Shown piece by piece: positions 36,150-49,460 of a stretch of 64,000 nt of DNA; position 1 is the first letter of the stretch, and every line of letters begins with the position of its first letter. The notes below the pieces were generated by a model that did no database searches, was not told the origin of the DNA, and was given only the letters and a program-made list of their open reading frames with translations. Source of the stretch: Periconia sp. R9002 (lineage: Eukaryota; Ascomycota; Dothideomycetes; Pleosporales; Periconiaceae). Made by a program: the position numbers and the translations under genes. Where the stretch lies: positions 62,001-126,000 of the forward strand of contig JAMAHW010000049.1 in NCBI GenBank assembly GCA_023627715.1, written 5' to 3'.

Positions 36150-39100
36150 AATTATGTAAGAAATCGGTTAGAAATAACCCCCTTCTTTTCCCCTTCTCTT
36201 GTTCTTTTTTTCAGCGATTTCTAAATTGTACAAGACATTCGCCATGCCGTCCTGTGTGGCGTGATGTCTATCGACGTCATGTTTCTTAGTCTGGAGTTTT
36301 TGGAAACGTATATATATTCGGTTGTGGTGATGATATTTAGCATCGTCATAACCCAACATTCTATATACTAGGTACTTTATTCAGGTGGGTATGCGTAAAT
36401 AGGTTGAATACCCATTTTTTCCACCAATTCCTTGTTTTACACATTCGTCCGTTTTTTCAGCGATTTTCAAAATCCTAAAGGGGCCTGAAATGTCGTGCTG
36501 TGTGGTTTGTTGTCCATTCACGTCATGTTGCTACGTTCATGGTTTTTGAGAACATATATATATTACGCAGGAAGGACGACGAAGATGGTAGTGAAGATAG
36601 TATTTACCATCATCATCGTTAGTATTGTAGGTAGGTGCTGGCTAGGCCAGTACATGTGTTAATTATATAAGGAAGAGGGTATAAATACCTCCCTCTTTCT
36701 CCCTTCTCTTTTTGTTCACCTTAGTTCTTGTTTTTTCTCCGATTCATAAAAGATCTGGTATTTTTCGACATGTGCTTCGTTGTCCACTAAGTTTATGTTA
36801 CTACGTTTAGGCGTTTTGGGAATGTGTATGCAGATAACAATAGAATAACGATGATAATGATGATAATATTTACCATTATTATTGTTTGATAGTGTGGGTA
36901 GTTGCTCGTTCACGCTGTGTGTACGTGGATTATGCAAGCCAGCGGGTATAAATATCCCTTTCTTCTGCCCTTCTCTTCTTCTTTACACTCTGCTGTTATT
37001 TATTATTTTATTCTTATAAAACCAGATTTATAGAACTATATGATTCTCGTGGGTTGCGGATTGTGGTTAATAGGCTAACTAGTTCATGTTTCTCTATTTC
37101 GAAATTTTCGAAAACGTTTATAGGGGTTTGGGGTTAAGATTGTAACAATGTTAATGATAGTGGTGGTAAGATTTATCATCGCTGAAATTCCAAGTATATG
37201 TTGGAATTATTGATCACTATATTTTGGGCACACACGTGTGTGTAGATTAGGTAAGAAACAGTAGGTGGATGGGTATAAGTACTCCTTCTTTCTCCCCCTT
37301 TTACTCTTTTCTCCTTCTTTACACACTTACAGTTTTAGCTTTCTTTTCTTTCTCATAATATCCGCACTGGCCTTTCAACGTTGTTGTGTTGTTTGGGGTA
37401 GTTTAGTATATGTATAGTTGATACTTAAGTTTATTGCGTCGAGGTTTTTAGAATTACATGTGTAGTCAGCAGTGATGATGATGATTATCGTGGTCGTCGT
37501 TGATACGTACGGTACAAATGGGCTCCTTTAGGCTGTATTATGTAAGAAGCCATGTGGTAGTACGTAGGTAGAGAAGTATAAATACCTCCTCTTTCCCCTT
37601 CTCTTTGTTTTCTCCCTTTACGCATTTATCGTCTTCCTTTTTCTCTTCATATCTAAATCTCGCCGGTTCGCTCACAATGGTGTGCTACTGTGTAGCGTGT
37701 GATCGTACCTACGTCATAATGTTTTTGATATGAGAGATGAAATCCGATGTGTATTTTTTAGCAATGATGATGGTAATGATTAACTTCACTGGATATTGTT
37801 AGTATATAGCGTACGTATACACTAGGTAGGGAGTCTGTTGCGGACACGTGCGTGTGTGAATTAGGTAAGGAAGAGTAGGTAGATGTGTATAAATACCCGC
37901 TTCTTTTGTCGTAACTCCGGTTTACTCCTTTGTACTTTACTTTCTTCATTCTGTTTAAATCAACCTGTAACTCTTGGATGCTGTGCTGTTCTGCGGCGGA
38001 GTGATGTTGTACTCCAGGCTTAAGGCATCGTTCTATGTGATTGTAAATAACAGCAGTAATAATTACTACTATCTCACCAAATATCATATATTTACTGCAT
38101 TTCGGCGCCTATATATGATTTTACACACGCACGTGTGTGGCGTAGTTGAGGAATCCGGGGATAAATACTTTCTCGACTTATTTCTCCCTTCTCCTCTTCT
38201 TCTTCTCTTTCCTTACACAATTGCGGGTTTGCTTTCTCTTTCTCATTATAAAAAAGACAAGAAAACTTCGTGATGCTGTGCCGCGATCAATGCAGAAAAA
38301 GTATCAATTGATGTTTTCGTGGAGTGTGGGTTCTGGTTTGTAAGCCACATAGTTCATGTGGTTTCTTATAGAAGTGTTGGAAACGTGTACGTGGGTGATG
38401 ATGGCGATGATAGTGTTTAGCGTCGTTATTGCTAGATGATATAGGGAAGTGCTGAGTCAATGCTGTATGTAGAGTCGATAATATAGGCGTAGATAATTAG
38501 ACTGATATATGTACGCCCCCCTCTTCCTTACACCTCCTTCTCTCTCTCTATGGAATTGCGAGTTTGCTTCTTCTTTTAATTTCTACAAAAAATCGCTAGA
38601 ATTTCATGTCATGTGTGCTCTGCGTTTTGTAGTTGTATAGGAGAGGAGCTTACATTGCATGTACTTCATGGTTTTTTTTTGGTTGTATGTGACGATGGTG
38701 ATGATGGTGGTGATACGTCTTACCATCGCGCCAGTGTTGAATATGTAGCTGCACGTATGTGTATTAGCTAAGTAAGGCGTAGGTATTTTGATGAGTATAA
38801 TCACACCCTCTCCTCTTTCTTCTTCTCTACACACTAAACCGTCTTTTTATCCTGTAAAACAATAGGTGACAAACGAATGGCTGCTGTGTTATTGGTTTCG
38901 AATTGGCATTGCATGTGTTTCATGTTTCTCTGTTTTACGTACTTTTGAATTGTGTACATTTGTGTATTTCGTCGTGGTGACGATAGCGATGACGGTATTT
39001 GGCATCGTAATCGTCAGTTATTTTAGGCATGCCGCAGGTAGGTGCTGTATGTGGATCAAATATTGTAGGTGTAGGTAGGGTATAAATACCACCTTCTTCT

Positions 39101-42100
39101 GTGGTAGTAATTCTTCTTCTTCTCCCTTACACCTACTTTTCCTTATTAACATTCTTTTAGAAACAAGCGGCATGAGTATATATGCTGTGCTGCTGTGCGG
39201 TTTGTAGTAGTTTCTACTTCATGGTTCCTCGCTTTGGCGTTTTCGAATACTTATACGTAAATGTGTTCAGTAGTGGTGATGATGGCGATCATTGTCTCTA
39301 GCATGTGTACCAAGTAACGGCTTCAAAAGCACGCGTGTGTATTAGTTAAAAAATCTAGATAGCGCACGTAAGTAAATATGTATAAATATCCCTCTTTTTC
39401 TCTTCTTCTTCTTCTTCACACATATTATTTTTCCAAGATTTCCTAAAATGTCAGCCATATATCTCCATGCTGTGTGGTTTGTGGTTCGTGGTGAGTAGTC
39501 GTATAAGATGAAAGCGCATACCTCATGGTTCTTTGCTTCGAGATTTTCGAAATTGTTCATGTATTTGTCGGTAGTGATAATCTTCATTGGTGATCCAATA
39601 TAGAGTGGCGCCTGTTGCGACTCGCACATATGTTGATTAGGTAAGGAGAGCATAGGTATAGCGTAGGTAAGAGGGACATATATACATTCATTTTCCTACC
39701 TTCTGCTTCTTTTCTTCTCGCACAGTTCCTTTCATTGCTGTTTTCCAAGATTTTAAAGCTACTCCCATGGCTAATGTATGAGTAGGTGTGTTGTGGCTGT
39801 CTGTCTGGAGGGTTTCAAAATCCTACATATCATCAATGTGCATATTGAACGTTACTGATGCAAGTGTTTATCATCGTGCCGATATTGAATATGTAGCTGC
39901 ACGTGGGTTCGATAACAATAGTCTAGTGGATTGGTCGTTGTTAGTATAAGTACTTCCCTTTCTCTCCTTCTCTTCATCCTTTGCTTTACACCTTATATCT
40001 CTATGTAAAGTTTTCATCACCGCCACCCCATGCGTTGCTGTGTGGTTCGTAGTTGTATAAGACATCACCCTCAGGTTTTTGGAATCGTTTCTTTATTCGG
40101 TGCTGATCATCATCATTGTCATCGCCAGATATTATATGTGAACATGTAGGTATATACTCAGTACCTAATTGACCGTGTATGGATTATACAAGAAGAACGT
40201 TGGACACGGGTATAAATCCTTCGTGCATTTGCCCTCCTTCTCTTACCTCTTACCTTTTGCATTTGTGTTTTCTTCTTGTTTTCTAAAATTAGAATACCTA
40301 AAAGTTCATGTGCTGTGCTTATCCGTGGTTTCTCGAGGAGTAGCGGTTTAGGTTCGGTACGTACATGTTTTCTTCTTTTGGAAATGTATATGTAGGCAAC
40401 GATGGTGATGATGATGATTTTGATGATGATGGAATTGATCGCTATCGTCATCGCTTGATATTGTGCACATGTGACTGGGCTTTGTACTAATATACAACCG
40501 GAGTGCGTAGGCGTCTGTGAATATAAATACTCCCCCTGTTTCTCCTTTCTCTTCTTCTTCACTACATATTGTTTTTGCACTTCCTGGCTGATTTTAAATC
40601 CAATTTGTAGACGTGTATGGCGCGTTGCTGCTTGGTTTGTTTGTGCTGCGTGGTTTGATAGTCGAAGATGTTGATTGGGACTCTCGTGCATGTTTTCTTT
40701 TTTTTTTCGATTAGGAGTCCGACTTCGCAGTGATGACTACCGCCATCATCGCCCGTCTTCGCGTGGATACGTAAGGAGGGCGCAGGATGGTAGTGCGGGG
40801 GTATAAATACCTCCCTGTTTGTCTCTTCTATTCATTTCTACACACGTTGCTCCTATTATTGCTTTGAATTCTCAGAAAAGAACACGTCCATGAATGGATA
40901 TGTGGTGCTCGCTCTCTTCCTGTTTCTAAAATTATAAATACCTCATCTGCGCATGTTGTGCGGTCTGTGGTACCCCACTCGAGATTTTCGAAATACGATG
41001 TACTCTTTCGTGGTAAGTTTCATCATCACTGTAGATATATGGTAATACAGCGTGCGTACATGGATTAGGTAAGAAAGGCGCATGCGTGGGCAGGTATAAA
41101 AACCACCCCTCTCCCTCCTTGTTCTTTTGTTCTTCGCAACTGCTCTTATTTCTTTGCCTACAACCACCACCACCATATCACCATGTCCGGCATGCGGTGA
41201 AGTAATGATTTTTAGCGGATTCGAGATCATTCTATGTACTTTTTGGCGACGAGTGCCATCATCATCGCCATAGACAGTAGTAATGCTGCTACCCATCACT
41301 ATCATTGCTATGTGGCTTTTCTACGCCAGCCCGTACGCAAAAAAAATCAAGTATAAATATTTCCCCTTCTTCATCTACCGCTGGTCGCCTTCTTCACAAA
41401 CTCGTACACCGATTTACTTACTATATCTAAAAACCCCTAAGTACGACTACGATGGCTGTGAAGTGGAGTGGTAGTTGAGGATGGAGCCTATGTTCATGTT
41501 TTGCTCTTTTTGTTTTGAGTTTCCAAATCTAGTGATAATGGTGATTATATTCGCCGTTATTGAAACAAACATTAATAGCAGCAGTAGTATTGGCGTCGCC
41601 CTTTCAGGCCGTGCACAAGGGAAGTAGGTGGATATAAATACTTCTTCCTCCCCTCCTTTCTCTTCTTCTTCTCCACACGCTCTTGCAGTATTTTTCTTTC
41701 TATTTCTAAAACAGCAAGTAACAGATTAATGCTGTGCTGAGTGGTTTGGTGTGCAGCCTTATTGTAGTAGCGTACGTACGTACGTTTATGTGCATGTATA
41801 TATCTAGAAGATTTAGGGTTTTTTTAATGCTGAGTGGCATTATTATAGCCCAAACAGAACACAATCTAGGGTAGGAAATGCGATGGCATAAATGGAAGGC
41901 TGCTTTCCTATGTGCAATTATGTTTTCAGTGAATAGTGGTGACGACAATCATCGCCATATTGGGTGCTATGTAGGTACGTACGTGCACTGATTAGGGCAT
42001 AAATGCGTGGACATATGTAGCAGCTCTTCGTTTCCTTTCCTTTCTTTGTACACGCGCAAATAGTTCACTTCTTTTTTGCTCTTAAAAAAAGAGTGTGTAT

Positions 42101-43115
42101 CTATGCTGTTTTCTTTGTACTGTATCCATAAGGATGCTTATCTGTGTTTCTCGTTTTTGATCGACTTGGGCTTTGGTGTTTCAGCTAGCAAGTAATGTGA
42201 TAATGAAGATGGTTATTATCGCTCTTTTACGTCAATTGGCGGTAGGTATATATAACGCCCTTATTCTGTCGTTTGCATTCTTTTTTACAATCATGCAGTT
42301 GCCTTTTTTTCTTTAAACTCAGCACATCTCCACTTGACGCTTTGCTGTTTGGCAAGTGTTTATAGTGCATGTAGACATCTTCAACGTTGATTCCGAGGTC
42401 CCCTTTCACAACTCGCAGTGATGCCGATGATGATTATCATTCATTCATTATAAACCACCTTTTCGGACTATGTGTAACGCAGCTAGGCGGGTATAAATTT
42501 CTCCTATTTCTGCTTCCCTTCCACTTCCTCTACGTCCACATGTGCCTTTTTTTCTTCCATTCTCTAAAATTGACAGCCACTGAATTGGATGTTCTGTGTT
42601 GCTTTCACAGATTACGTATGTCTGGGAGAACTAAAAGCTCCGTGACATTCACGTCATGTTTGCTGGTTCCTAATTTTTAGTTTCGAAAAAATGATATTGT
42701 GTCAGTAGGATGAATGGTGGTAATGATATTCATCGCCACAAAAATGTAAGATTTAATAGTGTTGGTAGTAGCGGTGCCGTTGGAGGCCGTGCGTGTAAGC
42801 AGGTGGGTAGGTATAAATAGCACCTATCTCTACTTTCGTGATCTTTGCACATTTGCGATTGTTTCTTGTCGTTCTATCTCAAAACTAAAAAAAGCGCGTG
42901 ATCATGCGGTCCTGCGTGGTTTGTAGTGTTTGCAGTGAAAGGAGTTTACATACCGAGATGTTTTCATGTAGCATTAATACCAATAATGATGACGATGATT
43001 AGCTACGGTGATACTTACAAGGAGAACTTGTTTCGAAGCTGTTACCTCTCTTGTTAGCCTAGGTGTTGCCACATTGTTTCCAGGGACCACCGCGTGGAGG
43101 TATAAGTAGGATCTT
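36150..43115 (+). repeat. array 1, part B: more diverged units
   Basis: 25 units in the same orientation. TATA or its degenerate remnant: 36169 (poor), 36405 (poor), 36680, 36947, 37274, 37577, 37888, 38160, 38506 (poor), 38796, 39081, 39381, 39678, 39945, 40211, 40522, 40802, 41095, 41352, 41633, 41998, 42247, 42492, 42812, 43101. About half keep an exact TATAAATA; others read TATAAGTA, TATAATCA, TATAAAAA, CATAAATG or TATAAATC. The TGCTGTG block and GTGGTTxGTxGT are still recognisable in most. Stem-loops are shorter on average but persist, for instance a 12-bp stem at 36856-36886. Several units (CACGTG at about 37233, 37845 and 38130) carry that element 25-45 bp before the TATA box. I see no long conserved reading frame. 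Confidence 0.85.
36856..36886 (+). other. stem-loop, 12 bp, AT-rich version
   Basis: Arms AATGATGATAAT and ATTATTATTGTT pair at all 12 positions (three wobbles), loop ATTTACC. Almost every 3'-arm base differs from the CATCGTC form of other units, yet pairing is retained. Confidence 0.8.
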
Positions 43116-43975
43116 AGTCCCCATTGTTTCTTTAAGCTGAGAAAAAAGCAGCAGCTCTTAATAGAGAAGCTTTAGCAAAAAAAAAGCGCTTATCTATTTA
43201 TTTATTAAAAGAAAAAGAGCAAAACAAAGCGCTGCATAATCGCAACAACACCGCTATAACAACGATACTCCTGGTTCCTCTTCAACAAGCGTAGAGAGCT
43301 CGCGCTTCGACTCTATGGCCGGCAAAAGTCAGGTTGACTGACATCACGCTGTCTCTCCGCAGTCTTTTGATAAGGGGAGCATCTAGTTCCCATTTAACTC
43401 CTTCAGTTTTATGCATTGCATTTGATCCTCACAGATTATCACTACCCTGGGTATCGACACCTTCAGTTTTATATTTTAAAGATGAGATGGAGGGACCAGG
43501 GCTGATTGAAGGTACTACGAGTACCAACCTTCACCATCCTCATCCGACCCGTTTGACAGACTCAAACTCCGACGGTCCTCGTCTTTACTGGCCCAAGCAT
43601 CCTCAAGGACATGTTAAGCCCACGAATTAGGATTATCATCATCGTCATAATCGTCGTCATCCACCCATTCCGCCACACCTACCATCGCCCAGATATGTTG
43701 TAAATGCCAAAAGAGCTCAAGTAGAGCAACGTCTGGAAATGGATGAAAGTGACAGCAACCATCTTCATCATCATCATGATACTTGTTTCCGCTCAGACAA
43801 CCCATAGCTACCCATATCCTATTTACAAAGTCAGCTTAACACACCCAGGGCTTCTACAATTACCTAACAACTTCTTAAGATATTACTACACGTAGTGTCT
43901 TGATAACGAACGGACGACTTTGTACCTAGAGTTTAAAACACACGTATTGGATTTTTGGGACAAGGGGACCGGGGC
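43110..43975. other. interruption of array 1, possible mobile-element or gene remnant
   Basis: The 300-bp rhythm stops for about 890 bp. The left part (43140-43290) is A-rich with an AGCGCTT near 43187 and an inverse AAAGCGCT near 43225, unlike the array. A 60-bp segment is bounded by a 13-bp direct repeat (CCTTCAGTTTTAT at 43400 and 43460). An open frame ending at 43630 has a coding-like look (acidic, then Pro/His-rich, ending in a Trp-Pro-Lys segment) but no family I recognise. Array units resume with TATAAATG at 43989. The segment may be an insertion, or a remnant of a gene that the array grew around. Confidence 0.45.
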
Positions 43976-46690
43976 GGTAAGTGAGCGTTATAAATGCATA
44001 CCAATACTTCTTCTTTCTTCTGTTCTTCCTCACGCATACATGCATTCAATTTTTACCAAAAACTCAAGGAAGAATGACTATGCGGTTGGGTTCGGTATTA
44101 GTCTAAACTAGGTGTAGGTGTAATTCGTGGTGTACATGAAACGTCTTTTCATCTGTTTTTAGGAATGTTCATGTAATTCATTTTTAAGATATGCTGGTGA
44201 TCTTCATCATCGTATTGCTTTCGAACGTAGGACGCACGTGCTGATACTAAGAAGGGCTAGCTGACTATACAGGCAGACAGATAAGTATAAATATCGCTCT
44301 CCTTCTCCTTCTTCACTTCTCTTCACGCCGATGCATTTTGCTGCATTTTGCTGCATTTTATCTGTTTTTTAACCCATAATTCGACTGCTACATGGAATTT
44401 GGTTCGGGGCGTTTAGATGGCGCATAATTCGAGAAGTAGCGATGATGATCAGCATTGTCATTATCATTTTCCTAATAGTTGTCCTTTCGGTCCATGCGCA
44501 CGTGTTTGAGTAAGAAAGTGTTTCGGCGGATATAAATACGACCCTCTTGCCCTAACTTTTCAAATCCACGCATTTGGGAGTTTTGATGGCTTCCTCTTGA
44601 CTTCTACTTCTTAAATCGTTAGCGTAACAACTGCATGCTGTGCGGCGTTGGCACTGCGTTCGGCACGTACGTACATGTGTTGATGTTTCGAATTGGCAGC
44701 AGCGGTACTACCGGTCACGGTAACGATGATGACGATGATTATCAACATCAGCACCATCATTATCACGGTAGAGCTGTGCTGGACATCACGTGCTATCGTG
44801 GTAGGGGGTGGGTCGGTGGGTATAAATACCACCATTTGACCCTCTTTCCTTTCCTTCTCTTCTTCTTTACACATATTCCCTATTCATATCCCTGATTTCT
44901 TATGTCTAAAAGCGGCATGGGAAGATCGCCATGTGGTGAGGTGGATTAAGTGGTGGCATAGCATAGAAACGTCTCTGTCTCTCATTTACCCATGAGTTGG
45001 GTTTTAATAACTACTAGCGACGGCGATAAATATCATCATCATCATTATATTGATTCCTTTTCGGCTAGATGTCTCCGACTAGCGGGTCGGAAGGTGGGTA
45101 TAAATACTCCGTTTCTTGAGTCTTTTGCTCTCCTTCTTCCACACGCGGTAGAAAGAAGGAGGATAGGGGTAGGACTTTCATTTCAAAAACGGGACAGCTC
45201 ATTTTCATGTAGTGTGCGGCGTGTGATATCTGTTGTGCTTGAATGGGACATGTACGAACGAGTGTATGCTCGTGCGTACATGTTTCCGACATTGATTTCG
45301 ATTACTTGTGGTGATGATGATGATGATGATGATGATGTTTGAGATCCGTGCCTTGGAGCAATATCGGGTATAAATACCACTACCTTTCTTTCTTTCCCCT
45401 CTACACTTTGGTGCTTTCACGTTCTTATCTTCTAAAAAGTACAAGAAATATATGACATGAGTTGTCTTGTTCCGAGCGTGGCTACTGCCCAGCGGCACTT
45501 CTGTCGTCAATGGAGTGTCGGCGCATCATGATAAATGCGGTTTTGTACAATTTGTCTTTTCTTTAATTGATACTTTGTGTGCATGTAGGTGCCTACAAAG
45601 GAGAGAGATGATAGAACGAAAAATCTTTGTGTACGTGACGCGGGTCAATTTCGGGCGCGCATTTACGTTATTCATGATATGGTGATGATGATGAAGTTGA
45701 TTCTCAACATCATTTCATTAGCATACTACACATCTTAGTAATGAGGGAGAAGTATAAATATACTTCTGCTCTCAGTTTTTTGCTTTCCTCAAACTCGCGA
45801 ATATCCATTCCTACAAAATCTATTACGCAAAGTATCATGCGCGGGAAGTCTTTATCCAGACCATGAATGAGGCAACTGTGCCACGTGGTCCATATCGGCA
45901 GCATTGATGGCGACGATCAGCATCGTAAACCTGTTTTAGTTCACCCACAGAAAGTATAAATACACTCCACCTCTACCTCCTCCTCCACACTTTCCCTACG
46001 CTTCATAGGATACGATATGATGATTTTCTCTTAAAAGTCGTCGGTATCAAAGCATATGCTTTTTGGTTTTTGGTGTTGGGTTGACTCTGTGTGAGTTCAT
46101 GTACGCATGTTTTCGATTTCGAACCTTCGAAGGAGGGTAGCAATGATAATGATGAGAAGAATCATCTTCATCATCATCATCATCGAATTCTAACAACCGT
46201 ACGTTTTCTATGGCTCTGACTCAGCTAGATTGTGTATAAATACTACGCTTTCTTGACTTTCTTTTCTTCTTCCTCACAGGTACGGGGATGGGTGTGGGTG
46301 AGGGATAGGGTAGCTCTTCTTCTGTTAAATGGGTTAAGAGACACCCTATGTTTTGCTGTTGTGGTTCGGATGTTATCAGTATCGGCTTTCGCAATGAGTG
46401 ATAGTGTGAATCATCATCATCCTCCTCCTCATCATCGTGAGTTCACTCCGATCGTAGGAGTGAAGGGTATAAATACAACCCGCATCTCGTTCTTTCCTCT
46501 CTTCTTCTTCTTCTTTACACTTTGCGCATATGCGTATTATACTAAAAACCACAAAATTCGACGAGCATGTTGTGCTTGTGCTTGTTCTGAATTTAAAAAC
46601 TTCGGCGTACATGCATGTTCATGATATTGTTTTAAGTAGTTCGCCCAAGCAGTAGCGATGATAATTATCACCACCATCAAGTAGCCGTGT
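43975..46690 (+). repeat. array 1, part C: last ten units
   Basis: TATA positions: 43989, 44286, 44531, 44821, 45099, 45369, 45753, 45955, 46235, 46468; nine of the ten are exact TATAAATA. Spacing is shorter (200-385 bp). GAT/ATC tracts persist (45307-45332 is nearly pure GAT), but several look like trinucleotide runs rather than balanced stems. The last hairpin-like GATGATAATTATCACC is near 46660, after which the unit landmarks disappear. Confidence 0.85.
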
Positions 46691-47059
46691 GTCTGTGCAC
46701 TTTAGAGCCAAACTGCTGTAGCTGTATTGGGTTTGAGGATGTGAAGCGGGTGGAATTGCGAGGCGTAAGCTGGAGCTGGTGGAGCGCATGCAGCCCGGAA
46801 TTTGAAGGCTGAGGGTTGTGTTGTTCAGCCTATACTACTACGACTAGATGCTATTTAAGTACGTAATTTTCACTTTGGGTAAGCTATATGATACATGTTT
46901 GAGGTTTCTAGTGTGCCCTACACGTCCTACAAGCCTAAATAACTCCATTGGAATCTAAGCAGCAAAACCACGGCATGTAAATTGTGCTCAAGAGTAGGGA
47001 TTAAACACTGATAATTAAACTAGATACAACGTATCAAACAACCTCCCAGCTTATCACAT
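46691..47059. other. junction between array 1 and reductase gene
   Basis: No gene and no array landmark. It is the 3' flank of the minus-strand reductase. Confidence 0.6.
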
Positions 47060-48158
47060 TCACTGTTTTGCCAGAACGTCCGTGATAGGTTTAATACTCT
47101 CCTCCAACCCCGTCCATCCATGTCCATCAATCCTCTTCAACAACTCCTCCGCTCTACCGTTCGCAATAACACTCTTGTCCCTTCCAAGTCCCTCAAAATC
47201 AGCAACGAAGCTCTTGTCAGGATACATCTGGCGGAACAGAGCCAGGAAATCATTCCAGTTGAACGGTTTCGCAAACGTGAACAACCTCTCGCTCTTCACG
47301 TCTTCGTACACCAGTGCAGCGACGTGAACGGCAGCATTATCATCCACGTTGATGTAGTACTGTGGGGGGTTATCTTTCAGATCTGCTTCGCCTTCGCCTG
47401 AGAATCCGCCCCACAGCGCTTTGACCCAGCCCGTGGTCGAGGGGAATCCTTGGTGCTCGACGGAAAGAATTTCGCCAAGATTGGCATTCGGGAGAACGGT
47501 GTTGAGCGTGATGCCGGTCTTGTCGTTGCGGATGAACTCCCATGCAGCTTGTTCACCTTGCGTCTTGCTTGCGGAGTATACGTTCAGTTTACGCTCCACG
47601 CCTTCGTATGGAGGTGGTGCCCATGCAGCTTTGACAGCGTCCTCATTCCAAGTCTTCTCGTCCATCGTGAAGACTTTGTTGGGGATTGGGTTGGAAGCGG
47701 CCGTAGAAGAGGAGGTGAGCACAAATCTCTTTACGCCGGCTTTCGCGGCTGATTTCAGTGCGTTCTTGGTACCTTCCACTACGGTGGGGACGGCGACGTT
47801 GGGATCATGGAGTTGCATGACGGGTGTCGCGGTGTGGATGAAACCGGCAACACCTTGAGCGGCCTCGTCGAAAGCGCCTTCGGTAGCCATATCGGGGACT
47901 TCGACCAGCTCGACAGAGCCTTTTCCGTATTGCGACTCGAAGTAATCGATGAGCCAGGAGGAGCGTTGAATGTTCCGCACCGTGCCTCGGACCTTGGTAA
48001 TGTTAGCGTATGCACAGAGGAGGGAGATTAAAACTCACCTTGTATCCGTTTCTCAATAACTGCTTGACAACATGGCTGGCGATGAAGCCATTTGCGCCAG
48101 AGACAAGCACACGTGACCCCTGCGGGATAGCTAAATTGTCCGATGCGGTGACAGTCAT
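47060..48158 (-). CDS. NAD(P)-dependent extended SDR reductase (aldehyde/dihydroflavonol-reductase-like)
   Basis: Exon 1 is 48158-48039, intron 48038-47993 (46 nt, donor GTGAGT, branch CTAAC, acceptor AAG), exon 2 47992-47060; 350 residues. The Rossmann dinucleotide-binding motif GANGFIA is at residues 21-27 and is followed across the splice junction by GYKVRGTVRN, the usual beta2 region whose Arg favours NADP. Catalytic Tyr179 and Lys183 lie in NVYSASK. The family (GRE2/ketoreductase/dihydroflavonol reductase group) reduces aldehydes and ketones in the cytosol. Substrate cannot be told. An in-frame upstream ATG at 48224 would add 22 residues; I prefer 48158 because the Rossmann strand starts about 15 residues later, as usual. 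The AAG acceptor is less common but is the only one that joins the two halves of the motif. Confidence 0.9.
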
Positions 48159-49460
48159 TTTGAGAGGAGAAGATTGCGATATTCCAGAGGAAATGTTTAG
48201 ATTTAAGATCTGTGAGCTTGCCAAATGCCGCCTGTTCCTTGGTGCATTGCGAACGACGGTGCGATCACCGCTTTTTTATACATGCATACCCAAGTAGGTA
48301 GTTTGCAAAGTAAATCCAGGCAGCTGTTTTCCCCCGCATCGTGATGTCACTGTTCCAGCATGCCCAGAGTGAATAAGCGATGGTAAGCGCATCAACTGTG
48401 CAGTTTGTATACAACAACAAAAACTAAGCGAATCACACCATGGCCCTTGCAGCAGAATAACCTTGTCGCAATAGCTATAACCCACCAATCACTACTTTCC
48501 TGTAGACTGTAAAAAGGAAAAATGCTCGAAATAATGCGCAATAGGAAATACCGAGATTAAAGCGAATTAAGTGAAAAACCGGATACGAGTGTCTTGGCCA
48601 TGCTGTCAGCTCTTGGCCAATTACTTGCATGTAGGGTGGCGTTCTTTTCAGCTCATGGATAGCACTTGAGCACATAGCAAATATGACTGTGGCAACTATC
48701 GTGAGCTCGAATAAGGAAATGGGCACATCGAGAAGATGCAATATGCGTTCATCATGCATGCATACCAATGGGTCAAATGCATGTGATGCCACTTTTTAGC
48801 GTGAAGTAACAGTGATGAATGTAGTTGTCGGGTATCAGTGCAGAATTCATGGAAAGTTGAAAAATAGTCATTGCAAAGCATAGATTAATTGCGGAAGCGA
48901 TACCGGCAGAGCTCGCAATACTTTCCTTGGCCAGGACGGCAACACGGGTAAATTTGGCGTACAGAATTCATGAGATTCACATACCCTTCCTCCACTTTCC
49001 TCTTTTTCTCATTGTCGCATATATGTCTCTTGACCTAAAGAAGATCTTAGGAGCAATCAATTCCACTACGAGGGGCTGTACAGCATTTTCAATCACCTCC
49101 ATGAAAGAGCTTATCATTCTCGAGCATTAAACAGAGTAATTTGATAAGTAAAGCCCGAGATCAGAGACCACCATTTCAAGACAAGTTTGGGGATGAGATT
49201 TCAGTCTTTCTCTAATAGCTAGTTAGGTGAGTAAAGAGTTTGCAAAGCGGGCGACGGTCTTTAGTATATACAACTGCTAGATAATTCTATGTTTCCAGGA
49301 AAACTTCGTTTACGTAAATCAAGAAAATTGACAACTAAGGATATTTGATCAGAAGTATTGAAATTTCCAGCAGATGACACTATATGAACCTCCGTATATG
49401 TTGTGTTGCAATAAGATCATTGACTATCTAGCGCTTCCCAGTCATACAGAGCACGCGATA
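48159..49460. other. 1.3-kb intergenic, no gene seen
   Basis: AT-rich mixed sequence with only short open frames. There are no array units here, although arrays lie on both sides of this gene cluster. Confidence 0.55.

Larger units (their letters stand above)
29340..36150 (+). repeat. array 1, part A: tandem units with TATA box, CT initiator and stem-loop
   Basis: A truncated first unit (conserved GTGGTTTCGAAA block at about 29357, hairpin at 29456) is followed by 22 units. TATA positions: 29545, 29819, 30129, 30412, 30723, 30999, 31248, 31623, 31924, 32201, 32475, 32797, 33110, 33453, 33804, 34030, 34331, 34633, 34943, 35214, 35501, 35888. Order within a unit: TATAAATA, about 30-60 nt of CT-rich sequence ending near CACAC, a TTTCTT tract, an A-rich stretch, then TGCTGTGxTGTTxTGTGTGG and GGTTTCGAATC. 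Next come CATGGTTCTTCGTTTCGA, a GTG/GAT-rich stem-loop with CATCGTC on its 3' side, CAAATATCG, TAGGTAGGTGCTGGG, and GGATTATGTAAGGAAG before the next TATA. The spacing is 250-390 bp. Units differ widely, yet these landmarks recur in the same order and orientation. The upstream blocks appear in all three reading frames among units, which argues against one conserved protein. Confidence 0.9.

Noticed and set aside
29340..46690. Array units as C/D-box snoRNAs (GTGATGA resembles box C)
   Set aside because: The motif is a by-product of GAT repeats. No consistent CTGA box D and no terminal stem joining the two boxes.
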